Source: an uncultured Bacilli bacterium (GTDB lineage: Bacteria > Bacillota_I > Bacilli_A > RF39 > UBA660). Taken from it: a stretch of DNA of 33,061 nucleotides. The notes beneath the pieces were generated by a model, which was given only the letters and a program-made list of their open reading frames with translations, did not search any database and was not told the DNA's origin. Each line of letters opens with the position of its first letter. Positions within the stretch are counted from its first letter, which is position 1. The stretch is from contig CAKOHW010000011.1 of assembly GCA_934086185.1 (NCBI GenBank), forward strand, positions 1-33,061, given 5' to 3'. Position numbers and translations under genes: made by a program. Below, in pieces: positions 23,999-32,484 of this stretch.

Positions 23999-24958
23999 TT
24001 ATAACTCCTTTTCTAAATAACATAATTCTTTGAAATTTACTGGAAATCCTATATCGTTTAATAGTTTATTTAATTTAATAGATTTTAGTTTTCCTTCCAA
24101 TATATCTATCTCATATGTTAACTCATTTATTAATAATTTAAATTCATCTTTAGATAACATTCTTTTCAATATAATTAGTAATGCAAATAAATCATCTTTT
24201 CCATATATATATTCCCCGTCTTTTTTAGGAATATTTAGTAAACTATGAAAGATTGTATCTGGTATAGGTTTCTGGGTTTTATAATCATACAATATATCTT
24301 CATGTGCACATAAATTTCTATAGTTTGCTAATATTGGTAAATATATACATAGTGTGTCAGGATCTATTTTATAAATATTTGATATTTCTATTTGATCTTC
24401 TTTTTTCATAATAGTATAAAGTTCACATACTATTCCGAAAGATAATACCTTAACTACTACCCACATTGGTATATAACCATAATTAAATTGGTAATGTTTT
24501 GTAGCAGAATGCTGATTTCCATTTATTCTTATTTGACGTTTCATCTTTTTAATCAAGTCATTAATTTGTCTAAATTTTTCTGGATTATTTGTAAAGTTTG
24601 ACGGCTTTAAATAATCTTTCTCTTTATAACCATATTTCTTTGATAATTGATAAGAAAAAATACTTTTTATATTATTTTCAATGATTAATAAGTTTTTAAA
24701 AATTATATTTCTTATTTGTCTATCAAAATTAAATATTGCATATAATTCCATAAAATTAGCATTTGGAATAAATCTTCTATCAGTTTTAGATCTTAATAAT
24801 AGATGTCTATATCCACTAATAAAGAAATAGTTTTCTCTTAAAAGAATTTCTTTTGCAAATTCTTCATCTTCTATTACTAATCCTTTACTTTTCAATATAT
24901 CTACTTGTTCATCTAAAGTTTTAAATATTTTATTAGTTGAGCTATTTTTTTTAGACAT
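23999..24958 (-). CDS. Abi_2 (AbiD/AbiF-like) HEPN protein
   Basis: The 319-residue protein matches the Abi_2 family (PF07751) of phage abortive infection proteins. N-terminal marks are QVDILKSKGLVIEDEEFAKEIL and the following YFFISGYRHLLL. Near the C-terminal half NYRNLCAHEDILYD gives the HEPN RNase motif Rx4H (Arg214, His219). HEPN proteins of this group are thought to cleave RNA on infection, but members in housekeeping sites may have other roles. AGGTGATAGT precedes the ATG; a longer frame adds 12 residues without support. Coupled to htrA directly downstream. No antitoxin is visible beside it. Confidence 0.82.
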   Translation of the reverse strand: MSKKNSSTNKIFKTLDEQVDILKSKGLVIEDEEFAKEILLRENYFFISGYRHLLLRSKTDRRFIPNANFMELYAIFNFDRQIRNIIFKNLLIIENNIKSIFSYQLSKKYGYKEKDYLKPSNFTNNPEKFRQINDLIKKMKRQIRINGNQHSATKHYQFNYGYIPMWVVVKVLSFGIVCELYTIMKKEDQIEISNIYKIDPDTLCIYLPILANYRNLCAHEDILYDYKTQKPIPDTIFHSLLNIPKKDGEYIYGKDDLFALLIILKRMLSKDEFKLLINELTYEIDILEGKLKSIKLNKLLNDIGFPVNFKELCYLEKEL

Positions 24959-25023
24959 ACTATCACCTATTTTAAATTCTATCACAACTAACAATAAAAT
25001 AATATATCTAAAGTATGAATTTT

Positions 25024-25674
25024 TTATGAATTTACGTTATTTAACTTATAATATTCCACAATATTTTTTGCAATTAATGTAGCTAATTCTTTATGATATG
25101 CTTTATTTCTTAATTTTTTTCTGTCTTTATAATTAGATAAAAAGCCACATTCTATTAATAAACCGTCACTATTAAGTTTGTTATACATATAAAGTTTATT
25201 TGATATTTTATATGCCTTTCTTTTGTTATTTAATTTATTTTGTAAATAATCTGCTAATTCTTTATTTCCTTTATAAAAAACTTGAATTCCATTATATTTA
25301 GAATCTTCATAATAATTTTGATGTATTGAAATAAATAATTTAGTATTTGATTCATTTATTAATTTTATTCTATTATCAAAATCACTTTTTTTACGTAAAC
25401 TAGCATTAGGGTATGATAAATCATAATCACCTTCTCTTGTCATTATTGTGTTTGCACCATATTTACTTAATTCTTCTTTTAGATATTTTGATATAGATAG
25501 ATTTATATCTTTTTCCTTTATATTATTATAGGAAGTTCCAATATCTTTTCCACCGTGTCCACTATCTATTGCGATTGTGATATCATCTAAAATTAATTTT
25601 TTATCTTTTGAATACGTTGTAATTGTAAAAATAAAATTTAGTATTATTAAACATATTATAATTTTCTTTTTCAT
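25024..25674 (-). CDS. N-acetylmuramoyl-L-alanine amidase (Amidase_3), CwlD-like
   Basis: The enzyme should remove stem peptides from muramic acid, outside the membrane. Of 216 residues, 3-22 form a signal peptide or anchor. Zinc ligands and catalytic Glu are visible: His40 (AIDSGHGGKD), Glu54 (KEKDINL), His118 (ISIHQN) and Glu175 (LLIECGFLSN). The small size, the absence of wall-binding repeats and the REGDYDLS...LRKKSDFDNRIKLIN segment make it closest to CwlD, the amidase for spore cortex muramic lactam; another amidase role is possible. The ATG at the signal peptide is chosen although no clear ribosome site is seen. Confidence 0.82.
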   Translation of the reverse strand: MKKKIIICLIILNFIFTITTYSKDKKLILDDITIAIDSGHGGKDIGTSYNNIKEKDINLSISKYLKEELSKYGANTIMTREGDYDLSYPNASLRKKSDFDNRIKLINESNTKLFISIHQNYYEDSKYNGIQVFYKGNKELADYLQNKLNNKRKAYKISNKLYMYNKLNSDGLLIECGFLSNYKDRKKLRNKAYHKELATLIAKNIVEYYKLNNVNS

Positions 25675-25765
25675 ATTTAATTCTATGATTTTTGCTATAT
25701 ATAAATAATAATTATTTATCAAATATATATCTTATTTATTGGCTATTATGAAAGTATTATTGATA

Positions 25766-25799
25766 TGAAAAAAGTAGAATGTAATAAGCAATCTACTTT
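25766..25799 (-). terminator. Terminator of prfB-yitT
   Basis: An 8-bp stem (25771-25778 with 25792-25799) with a 13-base loop is followed by Ts on the minus strand. Confidence 0.75.
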
Positions 25800-25810
25800 G
25801 TATTTTTTTA

Positions 25811-26656
25811 TTATATATCTTCTCTAATTGAAATATTATTGTTCATAACTTCATAATTATCTGTTATTGATATAAATGCTTTTGGGTCTATTAATTTTAT
25901 TCCTTCTTTTACTTTGTAATAATCTTTTGTATTAATAACAGTCATTATTACTTTATTTTTCTTTTTAGAGAATCCGCCTTCAGCATCAAATGAAGTTAAA
26001 TCATGATGAAGTTCTTCCATTAAATATTTTTTTATTTCTTTTTCTTTTGTTGTTATTATATAAAATGCTTTGGTATTGCTTATTCCGATTCTTGCTTTTG
26101 TGGTCATTCTTCTTATTATTATAATTAACATTATAGAGTATAGAGTTTGTTCTAATCCATATGAAAATAATGAAAATAATAATAATGAAATATCAAATAA
26201 TCTAGATAATATTCTACTATTCTTTTTTCTAAAGTCATTATACATATCTTCTAATATGTTTATAGCTCCTACTTTATATCCTTCTTTATATAGAAAACCA
26301 TATCCATATCCCATTACAAATGCTCCAGATATTGTTAATAATAATTCTTCTACATGATGTGTTAAATCTAAATTAATAAAAGATGTTAAATATATACATA
26401 GTGGTAAAAGTAGTGAAGGTAATAAATATTCTTCTAATCTTTTTTTACTATATATCATATATATAAGCCATAATGTCCATATATTTATTATTAATAATAA
26501 TGCAGCATTATTAAATCCATAATTATATGATAGTATACTTGTTAAACCTATTGTACCACTTGCTATTAATCTAGATGGAATTATAAATATATTTAGTCCT
26601 AAACTTATTAATAAACACCCTATAATAACTTTTAAATACTTTTTTATTTCATTCAT
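25811..26656 (-). CDS. YitT family membrane protein (second copy)
   Basis: The 281-residue protein has an N-terminal membrane part with LGLNIFIIPSRLIASGTIGLTSIL and a second half MGYGYGFLYKEGYKVGAINILEDM. The soluble DUF2179 domain at the end reads MTVINTKDYYKVKEGIKLIDPKAFISITD. It is a distant paralogue of the protein at 12364-13266. GAGGTAAAAA precedes the ATG and touches the prfB stop, so it is co-translated with prfB. Function is not known. Confidence 0.9.
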   Translation of the reverse strand: MNEIKKYLKVIIGCLLISLGLNIFIIPSRLIASGTIGLTSILSYNYGFNNAALLLIINIWTLWLIYMIYSKKRLEEYLLPSLLLPLCIYLTSFINLDLTHHVEELLLTISGAFVMGYGYGFLYKEGYKVGAINILEDMYNDFRKKNSRILSRLFDISLLLFSLFSYGLEQTLYSIMLIIIIRRMTTKARIGISNTKAFYIITTKEKEIKKYLMEELHHDLTSFDAEGGFSKKKNKVIMTVINTKDYYKVKEGIKLIDPKAFISITDNYEVMNNNISIREDI

Positions 26657-26667
26657 TTTTTACCTCT

Positions 26668-27766
26668 TTATTCTTTATTTATTCTTAAGTAAGATTTCAT
26701 GAATTCTATTATATCTCCATTAAGTACTTTGTCTGTGTTAGTATTTTCACAATTTGTTCTTACATCTTTAACTAAACTATATGGTTCAAGTGTATAGTTT
26801 CTTATTTGACTTCCAAAGTCTATATTCATTATATCACCTTTTAATTCTTTTAATTCTTTTTGTTTATTTTTTTCCATTATTTGATATAATTTGCTCTTTA
26901 ATAATTTCATTGCAGTTTCTTTATTTTTTAGTTGGCTTCTTTCATTTTGACATGTTACTACAATATTTGTAGGTATATGTGTTATACGTACTGCTGAATC
27001 TGTAGTATTTACCCCTTGGCCTCCACATCCACTACTTCTATATACATCTATTCTTAAATCTTCTGGATTAATTTCTACATCTATTTTATCATCTACCTCT
27101 GGTATAACTGAAACTGAAGCAAAAGAAGTTTGTCTTTTTCCTGCCGCGTTAAAAGGACTTATTCTAACAAGTCTATGAACGCCTATTTCACTTTTAAAGT
27201 ATCCATATGCATGATTGCCTACTATTTTAAGTGTTACACTTTTTATTCCAGCGGTTTCACCTTTCAGTTTATCAATTATTTCATATTTGAAATTATTTTT
27301 ATCGCAAAACATGGTATACATTCTAAGTAACATATCAGCCCAATCACATGCTTCTGTGCCTCCAGCACCTGGATGTATTTCTAAAAAGCAATTTGAATTA
27401 TCATATTTTCCTTTGAATAATGTTTCTATTTCTAATTCATTTATTTTATTTTCTATATCACTTAGATTATCTTGTATTTCATTTAATTCATTTTCATCAT
27501 TATCTGTTAATATTTCTATTAATGATAATGTCTCTGTTAAATTATTGTGTAAAAGATTATAGTTTTCAACACATTTTTTTGTATTTACTAATTCATTATT
27601 CAAGTTTGTTGCAAGTGATACATTGTTCCATATATTTTCTTCTTCTAATCTTTTTTCTAATTCTTTTATTTTATTTAATTTATTTTCTAAGTCAAAGTGA
27701 CCTCCCAATAATATTAAGTTTTTCTAATAAACTGTTTAAATTAGCTTTTATTTCTCTTATTTCCAT
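26668..27766 (-). CDS. prfB: Peptide chain release factor 2 with programmed +1 frameshift
   Basis: RF2 ends translation at UAA and UGA. Reading starts at the ATG at 27766 (AGGA upstream), gives 24 codons ending CTT at 27697-27695, then meets an in-frame TGA at 27694-27692. A +1 shift on CTTTGAC resumes at GAC and continues DLENKLNKIKELEKRL, for about 365 residues, the normal length. A Shine-Dalgarno-like GGGAGG lies just before the shift site, as in other bacteria. Later motifs are SPF (RISPFNAAGKRQTSFASV), which reads the stop codon, and GGQ (SSGCGGQGVNTTDSAVR), which releases the peptide. Ends coupled to yitT. The short frame that starts downstream at a TTG is not the real start. Confidence 0.97.
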
Positions 27767-27785
27767 AGCAATCATCCTCGCTCCC

Positions 27786-27814
27786 AGTATAACAAATCAA
27801 TTAATAAAATTCAA
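27786..27814 (-). promoter_or_regulatory. Promoter of prfB-yitT
   Basis: -35 TTGAAT (27814-27809), 17-base spacer, -10 TATACT (27791-27786) preceded by TGT. The leader would be only about 13 bases, just enough for the ribosome site. Confidence 0.7.
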
Positions 27815-27849
27815 GAATAGTTTAATATGTATTAATTATTATTTTATAT

Positions 27850-27874
27850 AAAAAAAGAAGTTTATAATAACTCC
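27850..27874 (-). terminator. Terminator of the large exported protein gene
   Basis: A 6-bp stem with one G-U pair (27857-27862 with 27869-27874) is followed by seven Ts on the minus strand. Confidence 0.65.
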
Positions 27875-29656
27875 TTATTTATCTATTACTCCACCCCATT
27901 CAATAGCTGTGAAACCAGTTCTTTTAAATGTTTTTAGTTTTTGCTCTTTAATGCTAGTTTTTTTATCTACTTTTTTTATATGAATTGCAATTCTTAAAAG
28001 ACTATCTGGTTTAGGACTGATATTTAGTTTATTAAAATCTTCTCTTTCTTCAGTTGTTTCAAAGTATACTAAACTTTTTTCATTTTTCTCAAGTATAGGA
28101 AGCCAATACATTATAAATTCGTTACTTTCTCTTTCATTTAAACCTAATATATTAAGTTTTTCTTCTAAAAATTTTATCGCATTTTTCTTTTCTACATAAA
28201 ACCCAGTTTTATAATCTATTTTTTTACTCTTATTTTCTTCCCAATATAGTGCATAATAATTTTTATTATTTATTTTTAAATTTCCATCTTTATTTGCAAT
28301 TACATTCCATTCTTTATTATATTTTGGATAAGTTGTTGTTAAATAATTAGGATGTTCAAATTTAACAGTTATTTCAGTATTATTTTTTTTAGGATATAAG
28401 TATAATACTGGTTTTGCATATCCACCAATAAATTCTAGAGGGATTACTCCTGTTTCACCATTTACGGTTCCATAATAATATTCTTTTCCTCTACCTTTTG
28501 TACCTTCTTCTATACTGTTATCCTCTACTACTAAATAAATACCATATACTTTATTTTCACCAGTATAATATCCAGATAACATATAATGAAAATACATTTT
28601 ATCTGTCCATTTAGTAAATGATACAACCTCTGAATCATTATAATCTATTAATTTTAAATAGTTATCTTTATCTATTACAGCAATATAATTTTCATATAAC
28701 ATTAATATTTTTTTATATTCTTTACTTGTCGAAATTTTTTTACCACTATTATCATATAAAGAATAGTGCATTCCATCATTATCCATTACATATATATTTC
28801 CATCTTTATTTATGAAGTATGATGCAAATACTCGATTATTAAATAAATTTTCAAATTTATCATTATATATTTTTTTAGAATATCCTTCAATATCATTGTT
28901 TATAAAATAATAAGTTTTGTTATTTTTACTTTCTGAAGAAATAGTACTATATGTAAGTTCATCTTCAGGTAATTCAAATTCATGAATTAGTTCTTTAGTT
29001 TTATAATTATATAATTTATTTTCTGAACTTATTAATCCTATTTTATACATGTAATCATTTGTAGTACAAACATTTTCTAAATTATCAATAGTTACAGCAT
29101 TATCATTTAAATAATAAAAATCATTTTTTTGTTCATAGTTGTCACTATAAGATAAAACTACTCCGTAAATTTTATTTTCATAAGTTGCTGGCATTATATT
29201 AGTATAGTTTTTGTTTGAGTCTAAATTTAATTTAAAACCTTTTTTAGTTTTATAGTTATATACAAAGTAAAAACCGTCATTTATTACAATGTAATTACTA
29301 TATCCTCCATAGCCTTTACAATCGTTAACTTTACAATTATAATTTGCTAATACATTTTGATTTTCTTTATTATATTCATTTGTTGATATAAAGTATGAAT
29401 ATTGATTTTCTGTTGATTCAGTTCCAGTTACAATATATGCTTTTTTTGCATTTCCTTCTTCTATATTTATCCATTTTGATTCATCTGATGCATATGTATC
29501 TTTTTCTACCAATTTTGTAGTTTCTTTCTTATTTTCTTCTTTAACATCATCTTTTTTTATCAGAAAGTAATATAGTAATCCACTTATAGTTATTATAGCA
29601 AGTACAATTAAAATAAATAAAAATATTTTTCCTGATTCTTTTTTAGTTTCTTCCAT
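27875..29656 (-). CDS. Large membrane-anchored exported protein with KPVLYLYP-type C-terminus
   Basis: The protein has 593 residues. A membrane anchor lies at about 11-33. Residues about 60-400 are rich in Tyr, Asn and Asp with repeating short strand-like blocks (YDNSGKKISTS, NYLKLIDYND), which may form a beta-propeller-like fold. After GGYAKPVLYLYPKKNNTEITVKFEH comes a 170-residue module with TTYPKYNKEWNVIANKDG, NKNYYALYWEE and FTAIEWGGVID at the end. I have seen the KPV(L/I)YLYP block in proteins of gut Firmicutes, but know no assigned function. AGGAGTGATTAT precedes the ATG. It has its own promoter and terminator. Confidence 0.72.
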   Translation of the reverse strand: MEETKKESGKIFLFILIVLAIITISGLLYYFLIKKDDVKEENKKETTKLVEKDTYASDESKWINIEEGNAKKAYIVTGTESTENQYSYFISTNEYNKENQNVLANYNCKVNDCKGYGGYSNYIVINDGFYFVYNYKTKKGFKLNLDSNKNYTNIMPATYENKIYGVVLSYSDNYEQKNDFYYLNDNAVTIDNLENVCTTNDYMYKIGLISSENKLYNYKTKELIHEFELPEDELTYSTISSESKNNKTYYFINNDIEGYSKKIYNDKFENLFNNRVFASYFINKDGNIYVMDNDGMHYSLYDNSGKKISTSKEYKKILMLYENYIAVIDKDNYLKLIDYNDSEVVSFTKWTDKMYFHYMLSGYYTGENKVYGIYLVVEDNSIEEGTKGRGKEYYYGTVNGETGVIPLEFIGGYAKPVLYLYPKKNNTEITVKFEHPNYLTTTYPKYNKEWNVIANKDGNLKINNKNYYALYWEENKSKKIDYKTGFYVEKKNAIKFLEEKLNILGLNERESNEFIMYWLPILEKNEKSLVYFETTEEREDFNKLNISPKPDSLLRIAIHIKKVDKKTSIKEQKLKTFKRTGFTAIEWGGVIDK

Positions 29657-29681
29657 ATAATCACTCCTATTATCTAATTTA

Positions 29682-29710
29682 ATATTATCATTTATTTATA
29701 ATTTTAACAA
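29682..29710 (-). promoter_or_regulatory. Promoter of the large exported protein gene
   Basis: -35 TTGTTA (29710-29705), 17-base spacer, -10 TAATAT (29687-29682). It begins directly after the ttcA terminator. Confidence 0.6.
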
Positions 29711-29737
29711 TAAAAAAGTAGCTATAAAGAAGCTATT
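29711..29737 (-). terminator. Terminator of the ttcA-like gene
   Basis: A 7-bp stem with one G-U pair (29717-29723 with 29731-29737) is followed by Ts on the minus strand. Confidence 0.65.
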
Positions 29738-29743
29738 GTTAAA

Positions 29744-30577
29744 TTAGTTTGATTTGTCATATTCATCTAAGAAACTTTTATAGACACCATCTTTTTTTGT
29801 GCCTAAAACACAATTTAAGTTAATATTATCAAGTGATTTAAAAATGTTATAATCAATATCTTTATTATTTTTTCTTAATTGTTTTATTAAATCTTTCATT
29901 TCTTTACGTTTACTAGTACCATCATTTACAAGTGTACAATGTTCAGTAAATTTACAAGCACAGTTAATAAAAGTTAGATTGTTTGATTTTTTCCACGAGA
30001 TAATTGCGTCTTCTTTAACTAAATATAATGGTCTAATAAGTTCTAATCCTTCATAATTATCAGAATGTAATTTTGGCATCATAGTTTTAATTTCTGATCC
30101 ATAAAACATTGATAATAATGTGGTTTCAATCACATCGTCAAAATGATGGCCTAAAGCAATTTTATTACAACCTAATTCTTTGGCTTTGTTATATAAATGT
30201 CCTCTTCTCATTCTAGCACACAAATAACATGGACTTTTGGTAGAAATAGTATCTACAATTTCAAATATATCACTTTTAAACATTTCTATTGGTACATTTA
30301 AAATTTTTGCATTTTCAATTATATATTCTCTATTTATATCATTGTAACCGGGATCCATCACTACATAATGTGCATTAAAATGTATTTTTCCATGTCTTTT
30401 TAATTCTTGAATACATTTAGCTAATAAAAATGAATCTTTTCCTCCACTAATGCATACCATTATGTTATCTTTTTCTTTTATTAATTCATAATCTTGTATA
30501 GCTCGTATAAACTTGCTCCAGATTTCTTTTCTATATTTCTTAATTATACTTCTTTCTATTTCTTTATATTGCTCCAT
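29744..30577 (-). CDS. ttcA: TtcA-like tRNA thiolation enzyme (PP-loop ATPase)
   Basis: TtcA makes 2-thiocytidine at position 32 of tRNA using ATP and an iron-sulfur cluster. The 277-residue protein has the PP-loop SGGKDS at residues 44-49, the CxxC pair Cys117/Cys120 in CYLCARMRRGHLY, and IALGHHFDDVIETTLLSMFYGSEIKTMMPKL, which follows E. coli TtcA closely. Further Cys in CACKFTEHC (about 207-215) may be cluster ligands. Firmicutes carry several related PP-loop enzymes, so the exact modified base is not certain. AAGGAG precedes the ATG. It stands alone behind a perfect consensus promoter. Confidence 0.82.
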   Translation of the reverse strand: MEQYKEIERSIIKKYRKEIWSKFIRAIQDYELIKEKDNIMVCISGGKDSFLLAKCIQELKRHGKIHFNAHYVVMDPGYNDINREYIIENAKILNVPIEMFKSDIFEIVDTISTKSPCYLCARMRRGHLYNKAKELGCNKIALGHHFDDVIETTLLSMFYGSEIKTMMPKLHSDNYEGLELIRPLYLVKEDAIISWKKSNNLTFINCACKFTEHCTLVNDGTSKRKEMKDLIKQLRKNNKDIDYNIFKSLDNINLNCVLGTKKDGVYKSFLDEYDKSN

Positions 30578-30737
30578 TTTGTATACTCCTTATTTTTTTA
30601 TGTACAAACATTTTAAATTAATTTGATTGATAAAAATTTATAATGATATTTGTTGTATTAAAACGTTAGTTTTTTATAACTTTTTATATATATGTGTATC
30701 TTAAATAAACTGCATTTTCTCTTTTTTTCTAAATAAT

Positions 30738-30766
30738 ATTATATGTTTTAGTATAGTGACTGTCAA
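30738..30766 (-). promoter_or_regulatory. Perfect consensus promoter of ttcA
   Basis: -35 TTGACA (30766-30761), 17-base spacer, -10 TATAAT (30743-30738). Predicted start about 30731, leaving a leader of about 150 bases. Confidence 0.85.
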
Positions 30767-30823
30767 TATATATAATATCGATAGAATTTTATGAATCTTT
30801 TTAGGATATAAAATATTTAACAA

Positions 30824-30855
30824 TAAAAAAAGAAATTGTTTTAATCTAATTTCTT
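30824..30855 (-). terminator. Terminator of the HD-domain gene
   Basis: An 8-bp AT-rich stem (30830-30837 with 30848-30855) is followed by Ts on the minus strand, about 70 bases past the HD gene. Confidence 0.6.
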
Positions 30856-30922
30856 ATTTTCTTTTAAACTATTGTGTAAATATATTAATAGTATTTAAAT
30901 TGTTTGTTTGAATTATGATATG

Positions 30923-31948
30923 TCAAAAATTAAAATCTAAATATACGTAATTATTCATATTGTATGAAAAATTATTTTGAATTAAATCATTTGCTTTTTT
31001 ATTCATTGTTGAAATTCGTTTTTCATTTACTAATGGATCAATATATCGTACTTTTGCTCCATGGTTTACGTAATATACATTTGTTGGCTCAGTTTTCGAT
31101 ACCATTACTTTTTTAGCTTGTCTCCATTTATTAAATATATCTTTATATTCACTTGATTCTATAATATTAATTATTTCTTCTTCTGTTTTTTCATATAAAC
31201 CTTGTTTTGTTATTTTATTTTCAATACTTAACTTTTTTAATATATCTGCTATAAATTGCATTGAATATCTAGTCTCATCATTTCTATATGAAATTGATAA
31301 ATTTGTAGTTATTTGTACAAATTCTATAGCAATATTTTCACTTTTAAAACCTATCTCTGGTTCCATTTGTTCATTAGTTTGTACATAAATATCATTATAT
31401 ATTTCTTTAACTTTTTCTATGTTAATAATATTATTATTTAATAAAGCATTTGATAATGAATATTCTAATCTATCTGCAGATAACTTTGGTGTATCGTTAT
31501 CTGCTATTGGATATAATTTATAATCATCTACTTCAGAAATTTCAATTTTGTCTTTTTTTAATAATGCATTAATTTCTTTAGAATTTTCTATTATTTTTGT
31601 CGTTAATTCTTCTGTTGATTCTTGGTTCATGTAATCTCCATTTAAAAAATCAATACAATGTTTAAACGCAGGTGTTGCAATATCATGAAATAATCCTGAA
31701 AGTGTTTGTTTTTTATCTTTTGTAAAATGCCATATAATAAGTGCTACTGCAATAGAATGATCTAAACTAGAATAATAAGTCGTATAATTAAATAATTTTG
31801 AATATATTTTTCCACATGTTACACTTATATTCTTTTGAAATAACAATTCTTTTGTATTTATATATTCATTTAACCATTCTGGAAAGTTTGGCTCTAATAT
31901 ATTAAAATACTCTTTTATTTTCTTATCTACATTTTTTAAATAATTCAT
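30923..31948 (-). CDS. HD-domain phosphohydrolase
   Basis: The 341-residue protein has HD-superfamily metal ligands His64 (SLDHSIAVALI) and His88-Asp89 (LSGLFHDIATPAFKHC), followed by a helical region with DNDTPKLSADRLEYSLSNAL, which supplies the last Asp (SADR). Such proteins cleave phosphomonoesters or nucleotides, including dNTP triphosphohydrolase relatives; the substrate here is unknown. The start is the ATG with CGGAG upstream; a longer frame adds 21 hydrophobic residues from the promoter region and is unlikely. It ends with TGA. Promoter candidate at 31983-32011. Confidence 0.85.
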   Translation of the reverse strand: MNYLKNVDKKIKEYFNILEPNFPEWLNEYINTKELLFQKNISVTCGKIYSKLFNYTTYYSSLDHSIAVALIIWHFTKDKKQTLSGLFHDIATPAFKHCIDFLNGDYMNQESTEELTTKIIENSKEINALLKKDKIEISEVDDYKLYPIADNDTPKLSADRLEYSLSNALLNNNIINIEKVKEIYNDIYVQTNEQMEPEIGFKSENIAIEFVQITTNLSISYRNDETRYSMQFIADILKKLSIENKITKQGLYEKTEEEIINIIESSEYKDIFNKWRQAKKVMVSKTEPTNVYYVNHGAKVRYIDPLVNEKRISTMNKKANDLIQNNFSYNMNNYVYLDFNF

Positions 31949-31982
31949 TAAATCAACTCCGTATATAATTATTACTATATAT

Positions 31983-32011
31983 AGTTTAACACTATTTATT
32001 AAAATTAACAA
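31983..32011 (-). promoter_or_regulatory. Probable promoter of the HD-domain gene
   Basis: -35 TTGTTA (32011-32006), 17-base spacer, -10 TAAACT (31988-31983) preceded by TGT. Confidence 0.5.
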
Positions 32012-32043
32012 AAGCTCATATTAAATGTATTACTTAAAAAGGT

Positions 32044-32083
32044 AAATGCAATTATATATAGTATTTTTTTAAAAGTTGCATTT
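32044..32083 (-). repeat. 8-bp inverted repeat, possible weak terminator
   Basis: AAATGCAA (32044-32051) and TTGCATTT (32076-32083) flank a 24-base AT-rich loop, downstream of the GNAT genes. A short T-run follows on the minus strand. Confidence 0.35.
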
Positions 32084-32121
32084 AGTTCTTTAATATTTCT
32101 TAATATATTAATATCTATTTT

Positions 32122-32472
32122 TTATTGAGTTTTCTTTTTAGGTTGCAATGTTATAATTAATGGCGTTTCATTTTCATTATAAGCAAAAACATCATACAAA
32201 ATATATTCACAATTATTTAATTTAAAATATTTTTCCGTCTTATCCATTAAAGTTGTCCGACACCTTTGCTTCTTATTTTAGATGTTACTATCAATTCTGT
32301 AATTATTCCTCTTCTAGGGCATTTATAGTCTAGATAATCATATTCAGAGTATTGTGAAATCGTACCCATAATAAGTCCAATTACTTAGTCATATTCTATT
32401 GCTAAATAATATCTACCATTATTTTTATTAACATCTTCTAAATTATTTAGATTCATATTCTATTATTTTCAT
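32122..32472 (-). pseudogene. Broken GNAT acetyltransferase gene
   Basis: Minus-strand reading gives MKIIEYESK at 32472, then in another frame NLEDVNKNNGRYYLAIEYD, an in-frame TAA (32387-32385), VIGLIMGTISQYSEYDYLDY, CPRRGIITELIVTSKIRSKGVGQL, a one-base loss in a T-run near 32247-32252, and MDKTEKYFKLNNCEYILYDVFAYNEN. This is the order of a GNAT N-acetyltransferase with its acetyl-CoA loop RSKGVG. The start region seems deleted, one stop and one frameshift interrupt it, and the end is truncated after AYNEN before the usual final strands. It follows an intact GNAT gene by 12 bases, so both formed one operon. Confidence 0.82.
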
Positions 32473-32484
32473 AACTAGACATCT

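Larger units (their letters stand above)
30578..30922. other. Intergenic region between the HD gene and ttcA
   Basis: No credible gene lies here. It holds the HD-gene terminator (30824-30855), the ttcA promoter and a ttcA leader of about 150 bases that is A/T-rich; I see no strong hairpin or known riboswitch in it. Confidence 0.7.

Noticed and set aside
27130..27851. Several plus-strand frames opposite prfB
   Set aside because: Hydrophobic low-complexity shadows of AT-rich coding sequence; prfB with its frameshift explains the region.
30564..30611. 15-codon frame overlapping the ttcA start as a leader peptide
   Set aside because: No ribosome site before its ATG and no regulatory codon run.
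32385..32387. TAA in the GNAT remnant as a recoded stop
   Set aside because: A separate frameshift, an N-terminal deletion and a truncated end show plain decay.
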